NCBI RefSeq assembly: GCF_003114855.1
Contig: NZ_BFBB01000001.1
Coordinates: 1 to 64,000, forward strand
DNA length: 64,000 nt
Direction of reading: 5' to 3'
From: Leptospira ryugenii
GTDB taxonomy: Bacteria > Spirochaetota > Leptospiria > Leptospirales > Leptospiraceae
Of this stretch, positions 19,004 to 27,716 are shown piece after piece. A program made the position numbers and the translations under genes. Under the pieces are notes generated by a model. That model searched no databases. It was not told the DNA's origin and saw only the letters and a program-made list of their open reading frames with translations. Position 1 is the stretch's first letter, and every line of letters begins with the position of its first letter.

Positions 19004-20242
19004 CTAATCCAAAAACAATTCTTTAACATTCTCTCCAGGCAAAAAGCAAGACTCTCGTTTTCCAAAGAGGCGGTAGCGATATTTGGCTATCAGACTATAT
19101 ACAAAATCCATAATAAAAAAAGGAAATATCGATAGTATGATACTGATTATACGATAAATACCTTGCAAGCTATACAAGATTTGGATGACTGCTTGGGCTT
19201 TAGTGTAGTATTTGCCATTACTTGCAAACACAACACTTTCTTTCCCAACAATTTGTCCCAATTTCTGTAAGCTTAAGCCTAGCTTTCCGTCTAAAGAGGC
19301 ATAGCGAAGGACTTTATCTTTGTCCAACTTGAGAAGCAATTGAACTGTAGTGCTACAAAGAATGCAAATATCATCGAACAATACAATATTGGCCGTTTGC
19401 TGTTTTGTGGAAGGAGATGTGAGGTTTACGAAATGTATCGATAGATACAAACATGTTATGGCGATAAGGGCATTGAGAAGCCCAAGTGTTAGACCCATCA
19501 GGCTGATTCCAAAGGCAATGTTTGGAAATCCCGGGAAAAATTCATGGCTAATGACTAAGGCCATCGAAGTACAGATTGCAACAAAACTTATACTTGAAAA
19601 CAAGAGACTCTTTCTGCCCCGACCTTTAAGCTGAATGCTTATTAGAAGGAAGAGAAGAGGGAGAGAAAGCGTAAGGCCGAATACAGCAATTGGTTTCATC
19701 AAAGGTATACCTTCCATACCCAATGCTACCAAAAGAAAGCAAAGAATAGCAAAAAGACTATAGAATTGATACAGAAATTTTGATTTAAAATTGGATAGAT
19801 ATCCTATACAAATAAGAAAGATCCACCCTAGATAGATACTATGGAGAGAGGCATAATAACTCCATCTTTGGTCATAGCCAAGAAGCTTTAATCCAAGTGC
19901 GTCAGCTACATACCAGCTGGCAGAAAGGAAACTAAAGAGAAATGGGAGAGCCAAAACGAGCCATTCTGCCGAAAATTTATTAAGAACAGGAGTTCTACAA
20001 TATAGATAAAAACCATATCCACAAAAGAGCGGCCATACCAAAGCTAGGTACTGGACCGAGAAATAATGTCCGATAAACAAGAAACAAATGCTAATCTTAT
20101 GTGCGTCCGAATAGGATCTATTGTTCTGAAGTAAAAACTGATTAGTGGCAATGGGCGCTAGAATAAATCCCACAAAAAGGAAACATTGTAATAGGAGGAA
20201 CTCTTCCACTAGGATCAGATTCCTATCTTTGTATAGACTCAT
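19004..20242 (-). CDS. Multi-span membrane protein fused to a DCC thioredoxin-like domain
   Basis: 412 residues. Residues about 1-270 contain eight to nine hydrophobic spans; the layout faintly recalls YndJ-like membrane proteins, but I am not sure of that. Residues about 280-412 are a DCC (DUF393) domain: VLFDDICILCSTTVQLLLK carries the D-x-C-x-x-C motif, and YRYRLFGKRESCFLP is the usual C-terminal signature. DCC proteins are predicted thiol-disulfide oxidoreductases. The fusion would put a redox domain at the membrane. It is convergent with the propeller gene, with only a weak T-rich stem near 18888-18909 between them. MarR follows upstream after 224 bp. Confidence 0.8.
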   Translation of the reverse strand: MSLYKDRNLILVEEFLLLQCFLFVGFILAPIATNQFLLQNNRSYSDAHKISICFLFIGHYFSVQYLALVWPLFCGYGFYLYCRTPVLNKFSAEWLVLALPFLFSFLSASWYVADALGLKLLGYDQRWSYYASLHSIYLGWIFLICIGYLSNFKSKFLYQFYSLFAILCFLLVALGMEGIPLMKPIAVFGLTLSLPLLFLLISIQLKGRGRKSLLFSSISFVAICTSMALVISHEFFPGFPNIAFGISLMGLTLGLLNALIAITCLYLSIHFVNLTSPSTKQQTANIVLFDDICILCSTTVQLLLKLDKDKVLRYASLDGKLGLSLQKLGQIVGKESVVFASNGKYYTKAQAVIQILYSLQGIYRIISIILSIFPFFIMDFVYSLIAKYRYRLFGKRESCFLPGENVKELFLD

Positions 20243-20466
20243 CCAGTTCTTTTCTTATGACATTGGGAGAGGTGATCGCATCAACAAAGAGATCTGACAT
20301 GGGAACAATCGCTTTTTTCTTTTTGGAAAGAAGCTGTAGCGGACTTGGGTATCTGTATCGAATCTGCCTTTGTGGCTTTCCGTCCGTTTTATGCCTCCTA
20401 TATTTTCAGTATTTGGACAAATCTAAGTTTTTATATGGATCGAATATTACCTTTTAGGCTCTCATT

Positions 20467-20910
20467 CTAAAATGGGACCCTTTCGAAGACTTCTCGGATT
20501 TCTTTTAATTTTCTTGCGATTACAATAAACCGATCATCAGTTGAAGGAATAAGATTTTTATATAATTTTCTCTCTCTTTGCAGCATCCGTAAAAGAATTT
20601 TTTTACCGATAAGTGAAAGTTTGAATTTGGAAGAAGTCGAGTGCTTTGGGTTGTAGTTTGCTTCGATGAGTTTCTTTTTCTGAAGTTTGATGATGATTTG
20701 GTGCATTCTCTGTCTGGAAACATTCCTCATAAATGCCAATTCTGGAATGCTTGCCTCTTCGGAAGCAAGAAAAAATAAGACACTCCTTTCCGCAGAATCT
20801 AAATTCTCAAAGGCTTGGGTCCGCTCCTCCACAAATTGCATTCGATAAAACAAGCGATTGACTTCATCTATTAACATTGATAGGTTTACCCAATTCTTTT
20901 TATTTTTCAT
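20467..20910 (-). CDS. MarR-family transcriptional regulator
   Basis: 147 residues with a winged helix: LDSAERSVLFFLASEEASIPELAFMRNVSRQRMHQIIIKLQKKKLIEAN is the helix-turn-helix, followed by the wing (KHSTSSKFKLSLIGKKIL) and a C-terminal dimerisation helix. The recognition helix SRQRMHQII is typical of MarR. It is divergent from a small membrane protein, and the AT-rich spacer holds inverted repeats suited to a MarR dimer. The ligand is unknown. Confidence 0.85.
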   Translation of the reverse strand: MKNKKNWVNLSMLIDEVNRLFYRMQFVEERTQAFENLDSAERSVLFFLASEEASIPELAFMRNVSRQRMHQIIIKLQKKKLIEANYNPKHSTSSKFKLSLIGKKILLRMLQRERKLYKNLIPSTDDRFIVIARKLKEIREVFERVPF

Positions 20911-20951
20911 TAGTTTATCCTCTGGTATTGATTATCTAGTATTTCTTATGG

Positions 20952-21043
20952 AAAATAATTAATCAAATAAATTGATAAAACGTCAAATTATTTTACCAAT
21001 ATTTAATGGGAGAAAAATCATCCAATTTGACAAAATTATTTTC
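20952..21043. promoter_or_regulatory. MarR-type operator region with nested inverted repeats
   Basis: A perfect 15-bp inverted repeat ATCAAATAAATTGAT (20962-20976) is nested between the arms AAAATAATT (20952-20960) and AATTATTTT (20986-20994). A further AAATTATTTT copy is at 21034-21043. A consensus TTGACA at 21027-21032 would place the transcript start of the rightward gene at or near its ATG (21061). MarR proteins bind palindromes of this size, so autoregulation and control of the divergent gene are likely. Confidence 0.5.
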
Positions 21044-21060
21044 TTTTGTTTGTTATTCAT

Positions 21061-21474
21061 ATGAACATTCAAACTAAATTAATTTATCTACTTTTGTGTT
21101 TCTTCTTGGTGTACGCTTTCGGTTTCCAGGACGTACCAAATACAAAACCAATTCGATTCGAATTGCTTTTATTAAAATATATTCTAATTGGTATGCTAGT
21201 TTCGTTTATAGGATATACAGTTTACTGTTCTCTAAAGGAGAATTTTGTTAAATCATTGAAGAAAACAGTGCAATTGTTTTGGGGTCGGCAGTTCGTGATT
21301 GATCTGTACATAGGAATCTTTCTTTTTTCATTTTTTCTCTATATGTTCGAAAAATCGTTTTCTGTTTTGTTTGTATGGCTATTGCCTTCTATTGTATTTG
21401 GAAATATCATTCCTCTAGTCTATCTCATCACACATTTTGAAATGATTTGTGGCTTCTTTGGGTTTTCGAACTGA
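21061..21474 (+). CDS. Small membrane protein divergent from MarR
   Basis: About 137 residues from the ATG at 21061. Four hydrophobic spans are visible (about 5-22, 38-58, 78-98, 100-128), with few charged residues between them. I do not recognise the family. There is no Shine-Dalgarno sequence before the ATG, and a TTGACA box 29-34 bp upstream suggests a leaderless or nearly leaderless transcript. The neighbouring MarR gene is its likely regulator. Confidence 0.7.
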   Translation: MNIQTKLIYLLLCFFLVYAFGFQDVPNTKPIRFELLLLKYILIGMLVSFIGYTVYCSLKENFVKSLKKTVQLFWGRQFVIDLYIGIFLFSFFLYMFEKSFSVLFVWLLPSIVFGNIIPLVYLITHFEMICGFFGFSN

Positions 21475-21482
21475 GAGGGGAA

Positions 21483-21514
21483 AAGAGAAGGATAGTAGTA
21501 TACTTCCTTCTCTT
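21483..21514. terminator. Bidirectional terminator between convergent genes
   Basis: A perfect 10-bp stem AAGAGAAGGA/TCCTTCTCTT (21483-21492, 21505-21514) extends inward by AGTA/TACT with one bulged T. It lies between the stop codons of the small membrane protein (21474) and the LURP-one-like gene (21523) and would serve both. Confidence 0.65.
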
Positions 21515-21522
21515 GTATTGAG

Positions 21523-22101
21523 TTAACTTTGTTTCCCTTCGATGATTTGGAGGAGAGTAAGGGCTGCTATTCCCAATCTTCGGTCTAATACATTGCCTGT
21601 GTCCATGGAAAAGTCTACCCGAAATTGCGGTAAGAAAGGGTTGAAGGTTTGTTTGAAGATACCGAGTGTATTGCCTGAAGCAGTAATGTAGAAGGTCTGC
21701 GGAACCAAATTGGTGAGAATCCTCCGTAAAAGAGCTTTAAAAAGGCTATCTTCCGCTAAGAGGGCAATGGTTTGGCCATTTGCATCGAGAACCTCCCACT
21801 CATCTTTTAGGATAGACTTAAACCCCTTTCTACGAAGTGAACCTACCTTTTCTTTTGTGGAAGCATCAATAACTTCGTAGGTGCCTGAGAAATCAATGAT
21901 AGATTCGGTTCGAATCTTTAACAATTCATTGGTTTTGGATTCATCCGAGAAGATGCTGATATCTTCTTTCAATTTGAATGCCTTTTGTTTGACAAAGAAA
22001 AGAAGAGCGTTCTGATTTTCATCGAAGATGCGAAGCTCTCCGCCAAAAACAGCAAGAAACGATTTTTTAGAATAGAATTTGTTTAAAAGAAATGGATTCA
22101 T
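21523..22101 (-). CDS. LURP-one/scramblase-like beta-barrel protein
   Basis: 192 residues, no signal peptide. The repeated strand pattern (KSFLAVFGGELRIFDENQNALLFFVKQKAFKLKEDISIF … YEVIDASTKEKVGSLRRKGFKSILKDEWEVLDANGQ) fits the Tubby/LURP-one/phospholipid-scramblase-like fold. These proteins bind membranes or lipids; the exact role is unknown. It is the last gene of a leftward cluster after the TPR membrane protein (52-bp gap). Confidence 0.75.
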   Translation of the reverse strand: MNPFLLNKFYSKKSFLAVFGGELRIFDENQNALLFFVKQKAFKLKEDISIFSDESKTNELLKIRTESIIDFSGTYEVIDASTKEKVGSLRRKGFKSILKDEWEVLDANGQTIALLAEDSLFKALLRRILTNLVPQTFYITASGNTLGIFKQTFNPFLPQFRVDFSMDTGNVLDRRLGIAALTLLQIIEGKQS

Positions 22102-22153
22102 CGGAACAAACTGTATTTGATATTTTCTAAAGGTTCAACTACTTTCTTTCTTT

Positions 22154-23413
22154 TTACGAACCTTCATTTTGGCCAATGACCAGAAAATTATAGAGCCAAG
22201 TAAATCCAATAAATAGAAATACAAATACCATCGTAAAAACATTGAACAGTTCTCGTTCCACAAGGCTTAAACTTATGGCACTCATACCTAGGATGAGCAG
22301 TATACAGGCGTAAATCGGAAGTACTTTGGGGTATTTTGTAGATTGGAACATATTTCCGAGAGGTGCGATCAGGCAAAAGCCAATGATAGAGAGAGAAGCA
22401 AAATGATACTCTTGGAAAAAAAGGCAAAGGAGTATCCCAGAGAAAAAAAGGAATAAACTAACAGCCACAAAATTTGCACTCCATTTCTCTTTTGGATTCA
22501 GTAGGTGTAGGCCAAGCGGATGCAATCGAAGGATGAGATTGGCGATCGGTGGAATCAGCCAAGTTGAAAATGCAAAAATACCTAAAACAACAAGGATAGG
22601 ATAGATAAAAAATTGTAAGTTTTCATTCAGCTTTGCGATGGTTTTTAAGGAACGTACTAAAAGAAAGAATCCCAAAAAATACATCCATTGGAATTTTGCT
22701 GTTTGGTTTGAGATAAAAAAGCTATATTTCAGGAAGATTCGATAAATAAAGTAGGTAGCTTTTAATGATTCCGACAAACCTTCTTTCGCATATTCGAAAT
22801 TGGGATCTTGAGTGAGAGCTTCTTTGAAGTGCATCTGAGCCTTTTTGTAATCACCCGCTTCCAATAATCCCCATCCATAATTTGCGTGTGTATAGGGATC
22901 ATTCGGATCGTTGCGGAGAGCTCCCTCGATAGTTTTGAAGGCTTCAGGATTTCGGTTTAGTTTAACGAGTGCTTGGCTGCGTGCATTTAACGCTAAAGTA
23001 TCTTCTGGATCGATCGATAAAGCAAGATTTGCAATTTCTAGAGCATCATTGAATTGTTTTCTCTGAATTTTGATTTCAGCAAGATGTCCATGATAGGAAG
23101 CAAACTCAGGGACAAGTTCAATAGCTTTTTTGATGTATTTCTCGGCTTCTGAATACTTTTGCTGGTTATAATATAAGATAGATTTGATATTGAACGCATA
23201 TGGGTCGTTTGGTGAAATGGCCAGAGCATTGTCAATTGCGACATGTCCTTTGGGATACTCTTTTTTTAGATTGTATAACTGAGCAAAGTAAATAAAAATC
23301 AATGCCTCTCGGGGATTTTGTGAGAGCATAGCAGAAAGTTCTTTCTCGGCCTTGGAGAAGTTTTTTTGTTTAAAGTAAACTTCTATTTTTTCAAATTGAA
23401 TTTCTAAATTCAT
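22154..23413 (-). CDS. TPR protein with C-terminal membrane domain
   Basis: 419 residues. Residues about 1-205 are six TPR units (SKAEKELSAMLSQNPREALIFIYFAQLY, EAEKYIKKAIELVPEFASYHGHLAEI and others). From about 225 there are some six hydrophobic spans forming a membrane domain. It lies 10 bp downstream of the TPR-AAA+ gene, so the two are probably made together. The TPR face is predicted to be cytoplasmic and could dock the ATPase. No enzymatic motif is seen. Confidence 0.85.
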   Translation of the reverse strand: MNLEIQFEKIEVYFKQKNFSKAEKELSAMLSQNPREALIFIYFAQLYNLKKEYPKGHVAIDNALAISPNDPYAFNIKSILYYNQQKYSEAEKYIKKAIELVPEFASYHGHLAEIKIQRKQFNDALEIANLALSIDPEDTLALNARSQALVKLNRNPEAFKTIEGALRNDPNDPYTHANYGWGLLEAGDYKKAQMHFKEALTQDPNFEYAKEGLSESLKATYFIYRIFLKYSFFISNQTAKFQWMYFLGFFLLVRSLKTIAKLNENLQFFIYPILVVLGIFAFSTWLIPPIANLILRLHPLGLHLLNPKEKWSANFVAVSLFLFFSGILLCLFFQEYHFASLSIIGFCLIAPLGNMFQSTKYPKVLPIYACILLILGMSAISLSLVERELFNVFTMVFVFLFIGFTWLYNFLVIGQNEGS

Positions 23414-23423
23414 TGATTGGTTC

Positions 23424-24761
23424 TCATTTTTTGATTTTTAGATATTTTAGGATTTCATCGTAGAGCCCTGATTCATTTGCAAACAAAGCATAATTCTTTG
23501 CCGTTTGGAACCATTCGGTCGTTGTAGCCTTGTGCTTTTTTAAGGCATTCAGCAAATCTTTTGTTTCCAATGGACTGGGGACTCCATCAGCAAAAGATTT
23601 TTCTAGTTTTTCTTCTACGGCAATGTCAATGAGTGCATCGATATCGGCACCAGAATAATTTTCTGTTTTCTTTGCTAAGGTTTGGAAGTCCATGGAACCG
23701 ACTGGCTTTCCAGCCAATTTCAACTTAAAAATGGATTCTCTCGAGATTTCATCCGGAGGAGATACAAAGATGATCCTATCAAATCTACCTGGCCTTCGGA
23801 AAGCGGCATCTAAATTCCAGGGTGCATTGGTCGCACCAATGATGAGCACTCCATCATTTGAAGTATTTACACCGTCTAATTCCTGTAAGAATTGGTTAAT
23901 CAGGTGACGGGAACTAGATTGTTTCATATCAGAACGACTTGCCCCGAGTGCATCGATTTCATCGATAAAGACTACGCAAGGGGAGTGTTCTCTTGCAAGT
24001 TCGAATATGGAATTGAGATTTTTTTCGCTATTTCCTATCCACATGTCTAAGATTTCATTGAGGCTGACATTGATAAACTTCGCATTCACTTGGCCTGCAG
24101 TAGCCTTTGCGATATAGGTTTTGCCACAGCCTGGAGGACCGTACAATAAAATTCCACCGCCGATTTTTTTTCTATAGGCTTGGTAGAGTTCGGGATGGAG
24201 GAGTGGTTTTATGATTTTGAGATCAATTTCTTTTTTGACATTTTCCATGCCTCCGATATCTGAAAAGTTTGTTTTGGGTTTTTCAATAAATCGAGGGTCA
24301 AAGTCCTCACCGTAACCATCATCACCGTAACTTTCGTCCGCATCCTCAGAATCTGTAAAAGCTATTCTTGATTTGAAGCGTTCTTCCATCTCTGCATCCA
24401 CATAACTGGGATCAATGGACTGTGCTTTTTTGTAGGCATCCATTGCTTTTGTGATTTGGTTCTCTTTTAGTAATGCTTTAGCATATAGGCCATGAAGGCT
24501 TGCGTTTTGATTTTGTTTTTGGATTTCATCTTCCAGAATCACACAGCAGGCTGAATAATTTGATTTTTGGAAGTATACGTTTGCAAGGCCTAGTTTGACT
24601 TTTGAGTCATCCGTAAATTTCAGCAATTGAAGAAATTCTGATTCTGCTTCCGTAAATCGATCCAAAGCCAGTAAGTTTTCTGCCAAAAGCATCCTAAGGG
24701 GAACATTTTCGGGAGAGTATTTCAGAGCCTCGCGAAGGCTCTCGATTGTTTCTGGATTCAT
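23424..24761 (-). CDS. TPR-AAA+ ATPase (FtsH/Cdc48-type module)
   Basis: 445 residues. TPR-like helices occupy residues 1-125, then an acidic linker (about 136-158), then one classic AAA module: Walker A GPPGCGKT (208-215), Walker B VVFIDEID (263-270), the second region of homology ATNAPWNLDAAFRRPGRFDR with arginine fingers near 322-326, and the C-terminal lid SGADIDALIDIAVEEK. There is no protease domain and no membrane span. It should act as an ATP-driven unfoldase or remodeller, with TPRs choosing the substrate. It is the first gene of an operon with a TPR membrane protein and a LURP-one-like protein. Confidence 0.9.
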   Translation of the reverse strand: MNPETIESLREALKYSPENVPLRMLLAENLLALDRFTEAESEFLQLLKFTDDSKVKLGLANVYFQKSNYSACCVILEDEIQKQNQNASLHGLYAKALLKENQITKAMDAYKKAQSIDPSYVDAEMEERFKSRIAFTDSEDADESYGDDGYGEDFDPRFIEKPKTNFSDIGGMENVKKEIDLKIIKPLLHPELYQAYRKKIGGGILLYGPPGCGKTYIAKATAGQVNAKFINVSLNEILDMWIGNSEKNLNSIFELAREHSPCVVFIDEIDALGASRSDMKQSSSRHLINQFLQELDGVNTSNDGVLIIGATNAPWNLDAAFRRPGRFDRIIFVSPPDEISRESIFKLKLAGKPVGSMDFQTLAKKTENYSGADIDALIDIAVEEKLEKSFADGVPSPLETKDLLNALKKHKATTTEWFQTAKNYALFANESGLYDEILKYLKIKK

Positions 24762-25038
24762 TCAGACAAGTTTAGGTGGGGAAGAGAAAAATCCAGAAGA
24801 ATATTTTGCTGAGTAAGGAGGTCGAACTCCAGAAATCCTTTCCCTAAGTTTTTAATGAAAAGAGGATTTAAAAATGTCACAATTGAGTTTTCGAGATAAA
24901 TTAAATTCTTTACTTTTCACTTCCAAGCATTAAGATCTAAAACTTTTATAATTTCTTTTTGTTCTGCTAGAAGTGAGCTCGGACGAATGGTAGTTTGGAT
25001 AGTTTTCTCTTAGAATCTAAAAGGAATGGAGGTCACCT

Positions 25039-26094
25039 ATGGATGCCATCACTCAAAATCGCTTTCGCATAGCAAAGCTTTGTTCATTCGTTATACTGAT
25101 TTGGAGCCAAATCCATTGCCAAATTTACTCTCAGTCCAGCGATATTTCTGAAGATGAGTATAGAAAACTGGGTCTTCGTTTGCTCACAAACTATCTCTCT
25201 TCACAAAATTTTCCTCCCCCTAAATTGGATGATCGTTTGAACCTGACAGCACTTAAACATGGAGAATACCTGACGCTGAATCAAAATTATAATCCAGGGT
25301 ACGAAATGAACACACAAGAGGCTTTGGATTGGATACACAAAGAAAAACCGGGACTGCCGGGTTTTATCGGCGAGACTCCTAACGACCAAGCGATTGCCAT
25401 GGGTTTTAAGCCAGCAAACGGTTGTGGTGTGGTGAATACAGTCTTGCCAATTATGCAAAAGTCTCAGAGAAATTCACCAGAATTCCTTCTACGAGGCCTT
25501 TTAGATACCCCCTTTCATAGAAGTATGGTATTTAATCCGGCTATCAAACGAATCGGATTGCAGAGAGTCGATTATGAGAATGGAAAATTAGTGCTCGTTT
25601 ACTTTGCCGAAATCTGCGTAATCGGTGAAAAAAAGTCCTTTGTCGTTTACCCAGGAGCAAATGACAAGATGATTCGATTGCGAATGCCTCCAGAACTTCC
25701 GAATCCCTTCCCCAGTTTACCATATTTAAGCTATTCGTCAGCTGTATCGATTCAACTCTTCTTTGATGAAGATCCAAAGACAGAACTCTATTGGGAAGAG
25801 GCAATCCTTCTAGATCCGAATGGAGAAAAAGTGCCGATCTCATTGTTGAGTTTGGAAAACCCTCCGCCAGATACAGAGGCATTCTTAAGAGGACTAAAAT
25901 TTGTAGCCTTTGTTTCTAATGCTCCTTTTCAACCAAACACAACATATACGGTAAAGGCAAAGGTAAAAGATGGTAATGGAAAACAAGTATTCCAAAAGGT
26001 TTGGAAGTTCACAACGGAGCCCGAGGACTCTTTTGATCGAATGTATACAAAAAATATCCCCAATGTGATCACAGGTGACGAGGTCTATGAGTAA
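25039..26094 (+). CDS. Secreted CAP/SCP-domain protein with Ig-like tail
   Basis: 351 residues, ATG preceded by GGAGG. An N-terminal hydrophobic segment (about 12-30) is a signal peptide; HC at its end could be a lipobox. Residues about 40-200 resemble a CAP domain: LKHGEYLTLNQ corresponds to the first active-site-like His region, and TPFHRSMVFNPAIKRIGLQ to the conserved HR…NP…IG segment. Residues about 235-330 look like a bacterial Ig-like domain (NTTYTVKAKVKDGNGK…WKFTTE). CAP proteins are secreted with varied functions; none can be assigned here. It is convergent with a small exported-protein gene. Confidence 0.75.
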   Translation: MDAITQNRFRIAKLCSFVILIWSQIHCQIYSQSSDISEDEYRKLGLRLLTNYLSSQNFPPPKLDDRLNLTALKHGEYLTLNQNYNPGYEMNTQEALDWIHKEKPGLPGFIGETPNDQAIAMGFKPANGCGVVNTVLPIMQKSQRNSPEFLLRGLLDTPFHRSMVFNPAIKRIGLQRVDYENGKLVLVYFAEICVIGEKKSFVVYPGANDKMIRLRMPPELPNPFPSLPYLSYSSAVSIQLFFDEDPKTELYWEEAILLDPNGEKVPISLLSLENPPPDTEAFLRGLKFVAFVSNAPFQPNTTYTVKAKVKDGNGKQVFQKVWKFTTEPEDSFDRMYTKNIPNVITGDEVYE

Positions 26095-26124
26095 TTGATG
26101 CACTCGCAATGGGGATGAATGCAG

Positions 26125-26159
26125 CACAGCTGGACTGTGCTCACTTTGGTCCAGCTGTG
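26125..26159. terminator. Hairpin between convergent genes
   Basis: A perfect 11-bp inverted repeat CACAGCTGGAC/GTCCAGCTGTG (26125-26135, 26149-26159) with a 13-nt loop lies between the CAP gene and the leftward small-protein gene. There is no long T-run on either side, so termination may be weak or the hairpin may protect the 3' end. Confidence 0.55.
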
Positions 26160-26181
26160 TAAATCTAAGGAGAGAGCAGGA

Positions 26182-26484
26182 TTATAACTTGCTAGCCTCG
26201 TCTTCGTATACTTTCGCATCTGCCTCGAATTTTTCAGCCAATTCGAGCATTTCTGCTTTTCTATTGTCTTGGTAGACAGCCTTTCCACCACTTTTTGATT
26301 TTGCTAGGTCTTTGTATTTTTGTGCTACATCGCGGTGGTCTTTTGCCACTTTCAAAAGATAGTTTTTTACAATCTTTTTTTCTTCAGGGGTATTTGCTTT
26401 TTGGACTAGAACTTTTTCAATGTCCTCCAAAGCAAAGACAGAACTCGTAGCGAGTAGTAGAACAAGCGTAATTACATATTTCAT
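26182..26484 (-). CDS. Small exported helical protein, paralogue of 47242-47544
   Basis: 100 residues from the ATG at 26484 (AGGAG 12 nt upstream). A signal peptide ending SSVFA is followed by a charged helical body: LEDIEKVLVQKANTPEEKKIVKNYLL … LAKSKSGGKAVYQ … ADAKVYEDEASKL. It aligns along its whole length with the second family member in this window (TPE-KK, KY-LAK, GGKA, EA-KL shared). It is probably periplasmic with two or three amphipathic helices and resembles none of the families I know. A strong hairpin follows the stop codon in both copies. Confidence 0.8.
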   Translation of the reverse strand: MKYVITLVLLLATSSVFALEDIEKVLVQKANTPEEKKIVKNYLLKVAKDHRDVAQKYKDLAKSKSGGKAVYQDNRKAEMLELAEKFEADAKVYEDEASKL

Positions 26485-26660
26485 AATTTTTAACACTCCT
26501 GATCCTTAGACAGCGAAATCAGGAAAAGTTCAAAAAAATACGATGTTTTATTCGTGTAATTATTCTCTTGTATTAAAAAAATTGAAATTTTTTTTCGGAG
26601 CAGGGACTTCGTGTTCCGATCGAGCTTAGTTGAAAACGGGCATTCCCTAGGTAAGTGGGC

Positions 26661-27716
26661 TTACCATTTTTCCCTTTCCTCTCCAATACTAAACTGTCTG
26701 AGAATATTAAATCCTACACAGAATTCTTGTTTCATAAAGTCGTAATCCCCTCCGCGTAACAATTGTGTTTGTGCCAAAGTTCTGGTATTGGAGACCATAA
26801 ACTGAAAGACATGTCCGCCCGTTTCTAAGTCAAAGCCAATTCCAAAAGGAACAAATTTATGTTTTACGGGCTCATCCAAAATGATATTTCTGAGTATGAC
26901 TTCTGATAGGGATATACTTCCATTACTTAGTCCTGTGTTGATTTGATCGCTAGTAAATTGATTTGCTCCCGCTATGGAGGTTTTTTGGGATTCTTGGCTA
27001 TAACTTGAGCCTATGAAATCCCTTTTTTTGCTTAAGATGGTACTAAAACTAATATCAAACCGAGTAGAGAGTTTGATCCTTCCGCCAATGTCTAGGCCAT
27101 ACCTGGTGTTATCTATTTCAGTAGGAGTAAAATTCCTGTGCACATACATAGGTGAAATTTGCAAAGAAAGTGTTTCATTGATCTTTCGGGAAATGAGCAA
27201 TGAAGAGAGATAAGAGGTTTTGTCCTGGTCTGTCAGTTCATATGTATTCAGACCTTTATTGATTTGGTTATCAATCGCTGCATTGCCTGTCCAGCTGCGA
27301 GTGAAATAGGAATAAGTATAGGTTTGCTCTGATGTCTCAAGGCCAATAACACCATATAGGCTAAGGGTAAAGGGGATATTCGAATCTTGGCTAAAGACTC
27401 TATATTTGGTGCGAGTCTCCCATGTTTTGAATTGGGATGTTCGCGCTAGGCCCACCATCCAGCGATCGGACAAACCGTAATCCAGTGCGAGTTGTGTATT
27501 CGCTCCTTCATCTAGACCATAGAAATCATCTAATCCAGATTTGGCATTTCCGAAGCGGTGGTTGAATCGAAATACTAAATTCTTTTCTCCAATGTCCTCC
27601 GTGGAGGGCATAAAGATCATACTTGATCCCATGAAATGCGTGTTTGTTTTTCTATCTTGGGAGTAAAGGAAGTTGGAAACAAAAAGAATGAGGAATATGA
27701 GAAGTGTTGGTTTCAT
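26661..27716 (-). CDS. Outer-membrane beta-barrel protein, DUF5777-like
   Basis: 351 residues. A signal peptide (ending FLYSQ) is followed by alternating hydrophobic and polar strands with many aromatic residues (LVFRFNHRFGN, LALDYGLSDRWMVGLARTSQF, GIGFDLETGGHVFQFMVSNT). It fits the DUF5777-type barrels that in other bacteria sit beside YceI and c-type cytochromes. It overlaps yceI by four bases (ATGA). The final gene of the operon, it may form the outer-membrane part of an unknown redox or lipid system. The pore or ligand is unknown. Confidence 0.8.
   Translation of the reverse strand: MKPTLLIFLILFVSNFLYSQDRKTNTHFMGSSMIFMPSTEDIGEKNLVFRFNHRFGNAKSGLDDFYGLDEGANTQLALDYGLSDRWMVGLARTSQFKTWETRTKYRVFSQDSNIPFTLSLYGVIGLETSEQTYTYSYFTRSWTGNAAIDNQINKGLNTYELTDQDKTSYLSSLLISRKINETLSLQISPMYVHRNFTPTEIDNTRYGLDIGGRIKLSTRFDISFSTILSKKRDFIGSSYSQESQKTSIAGANQFTSDQINTGLSNGSISLSEVILRNIILDEPVKHKFVPFGIGFDLETGGHVFQFMVSNTRTLAQTQLLRGGDYDFMKQEFCVGFNILRQFSIGEEREKW

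Noticed and set aside
26650..26665. GGTAAG/CTTACC stem at the end of the DUF5777-like gene
   Set aside because: Six base pairs over the stop codon; the T-run lies on the wrong strand for that gene.
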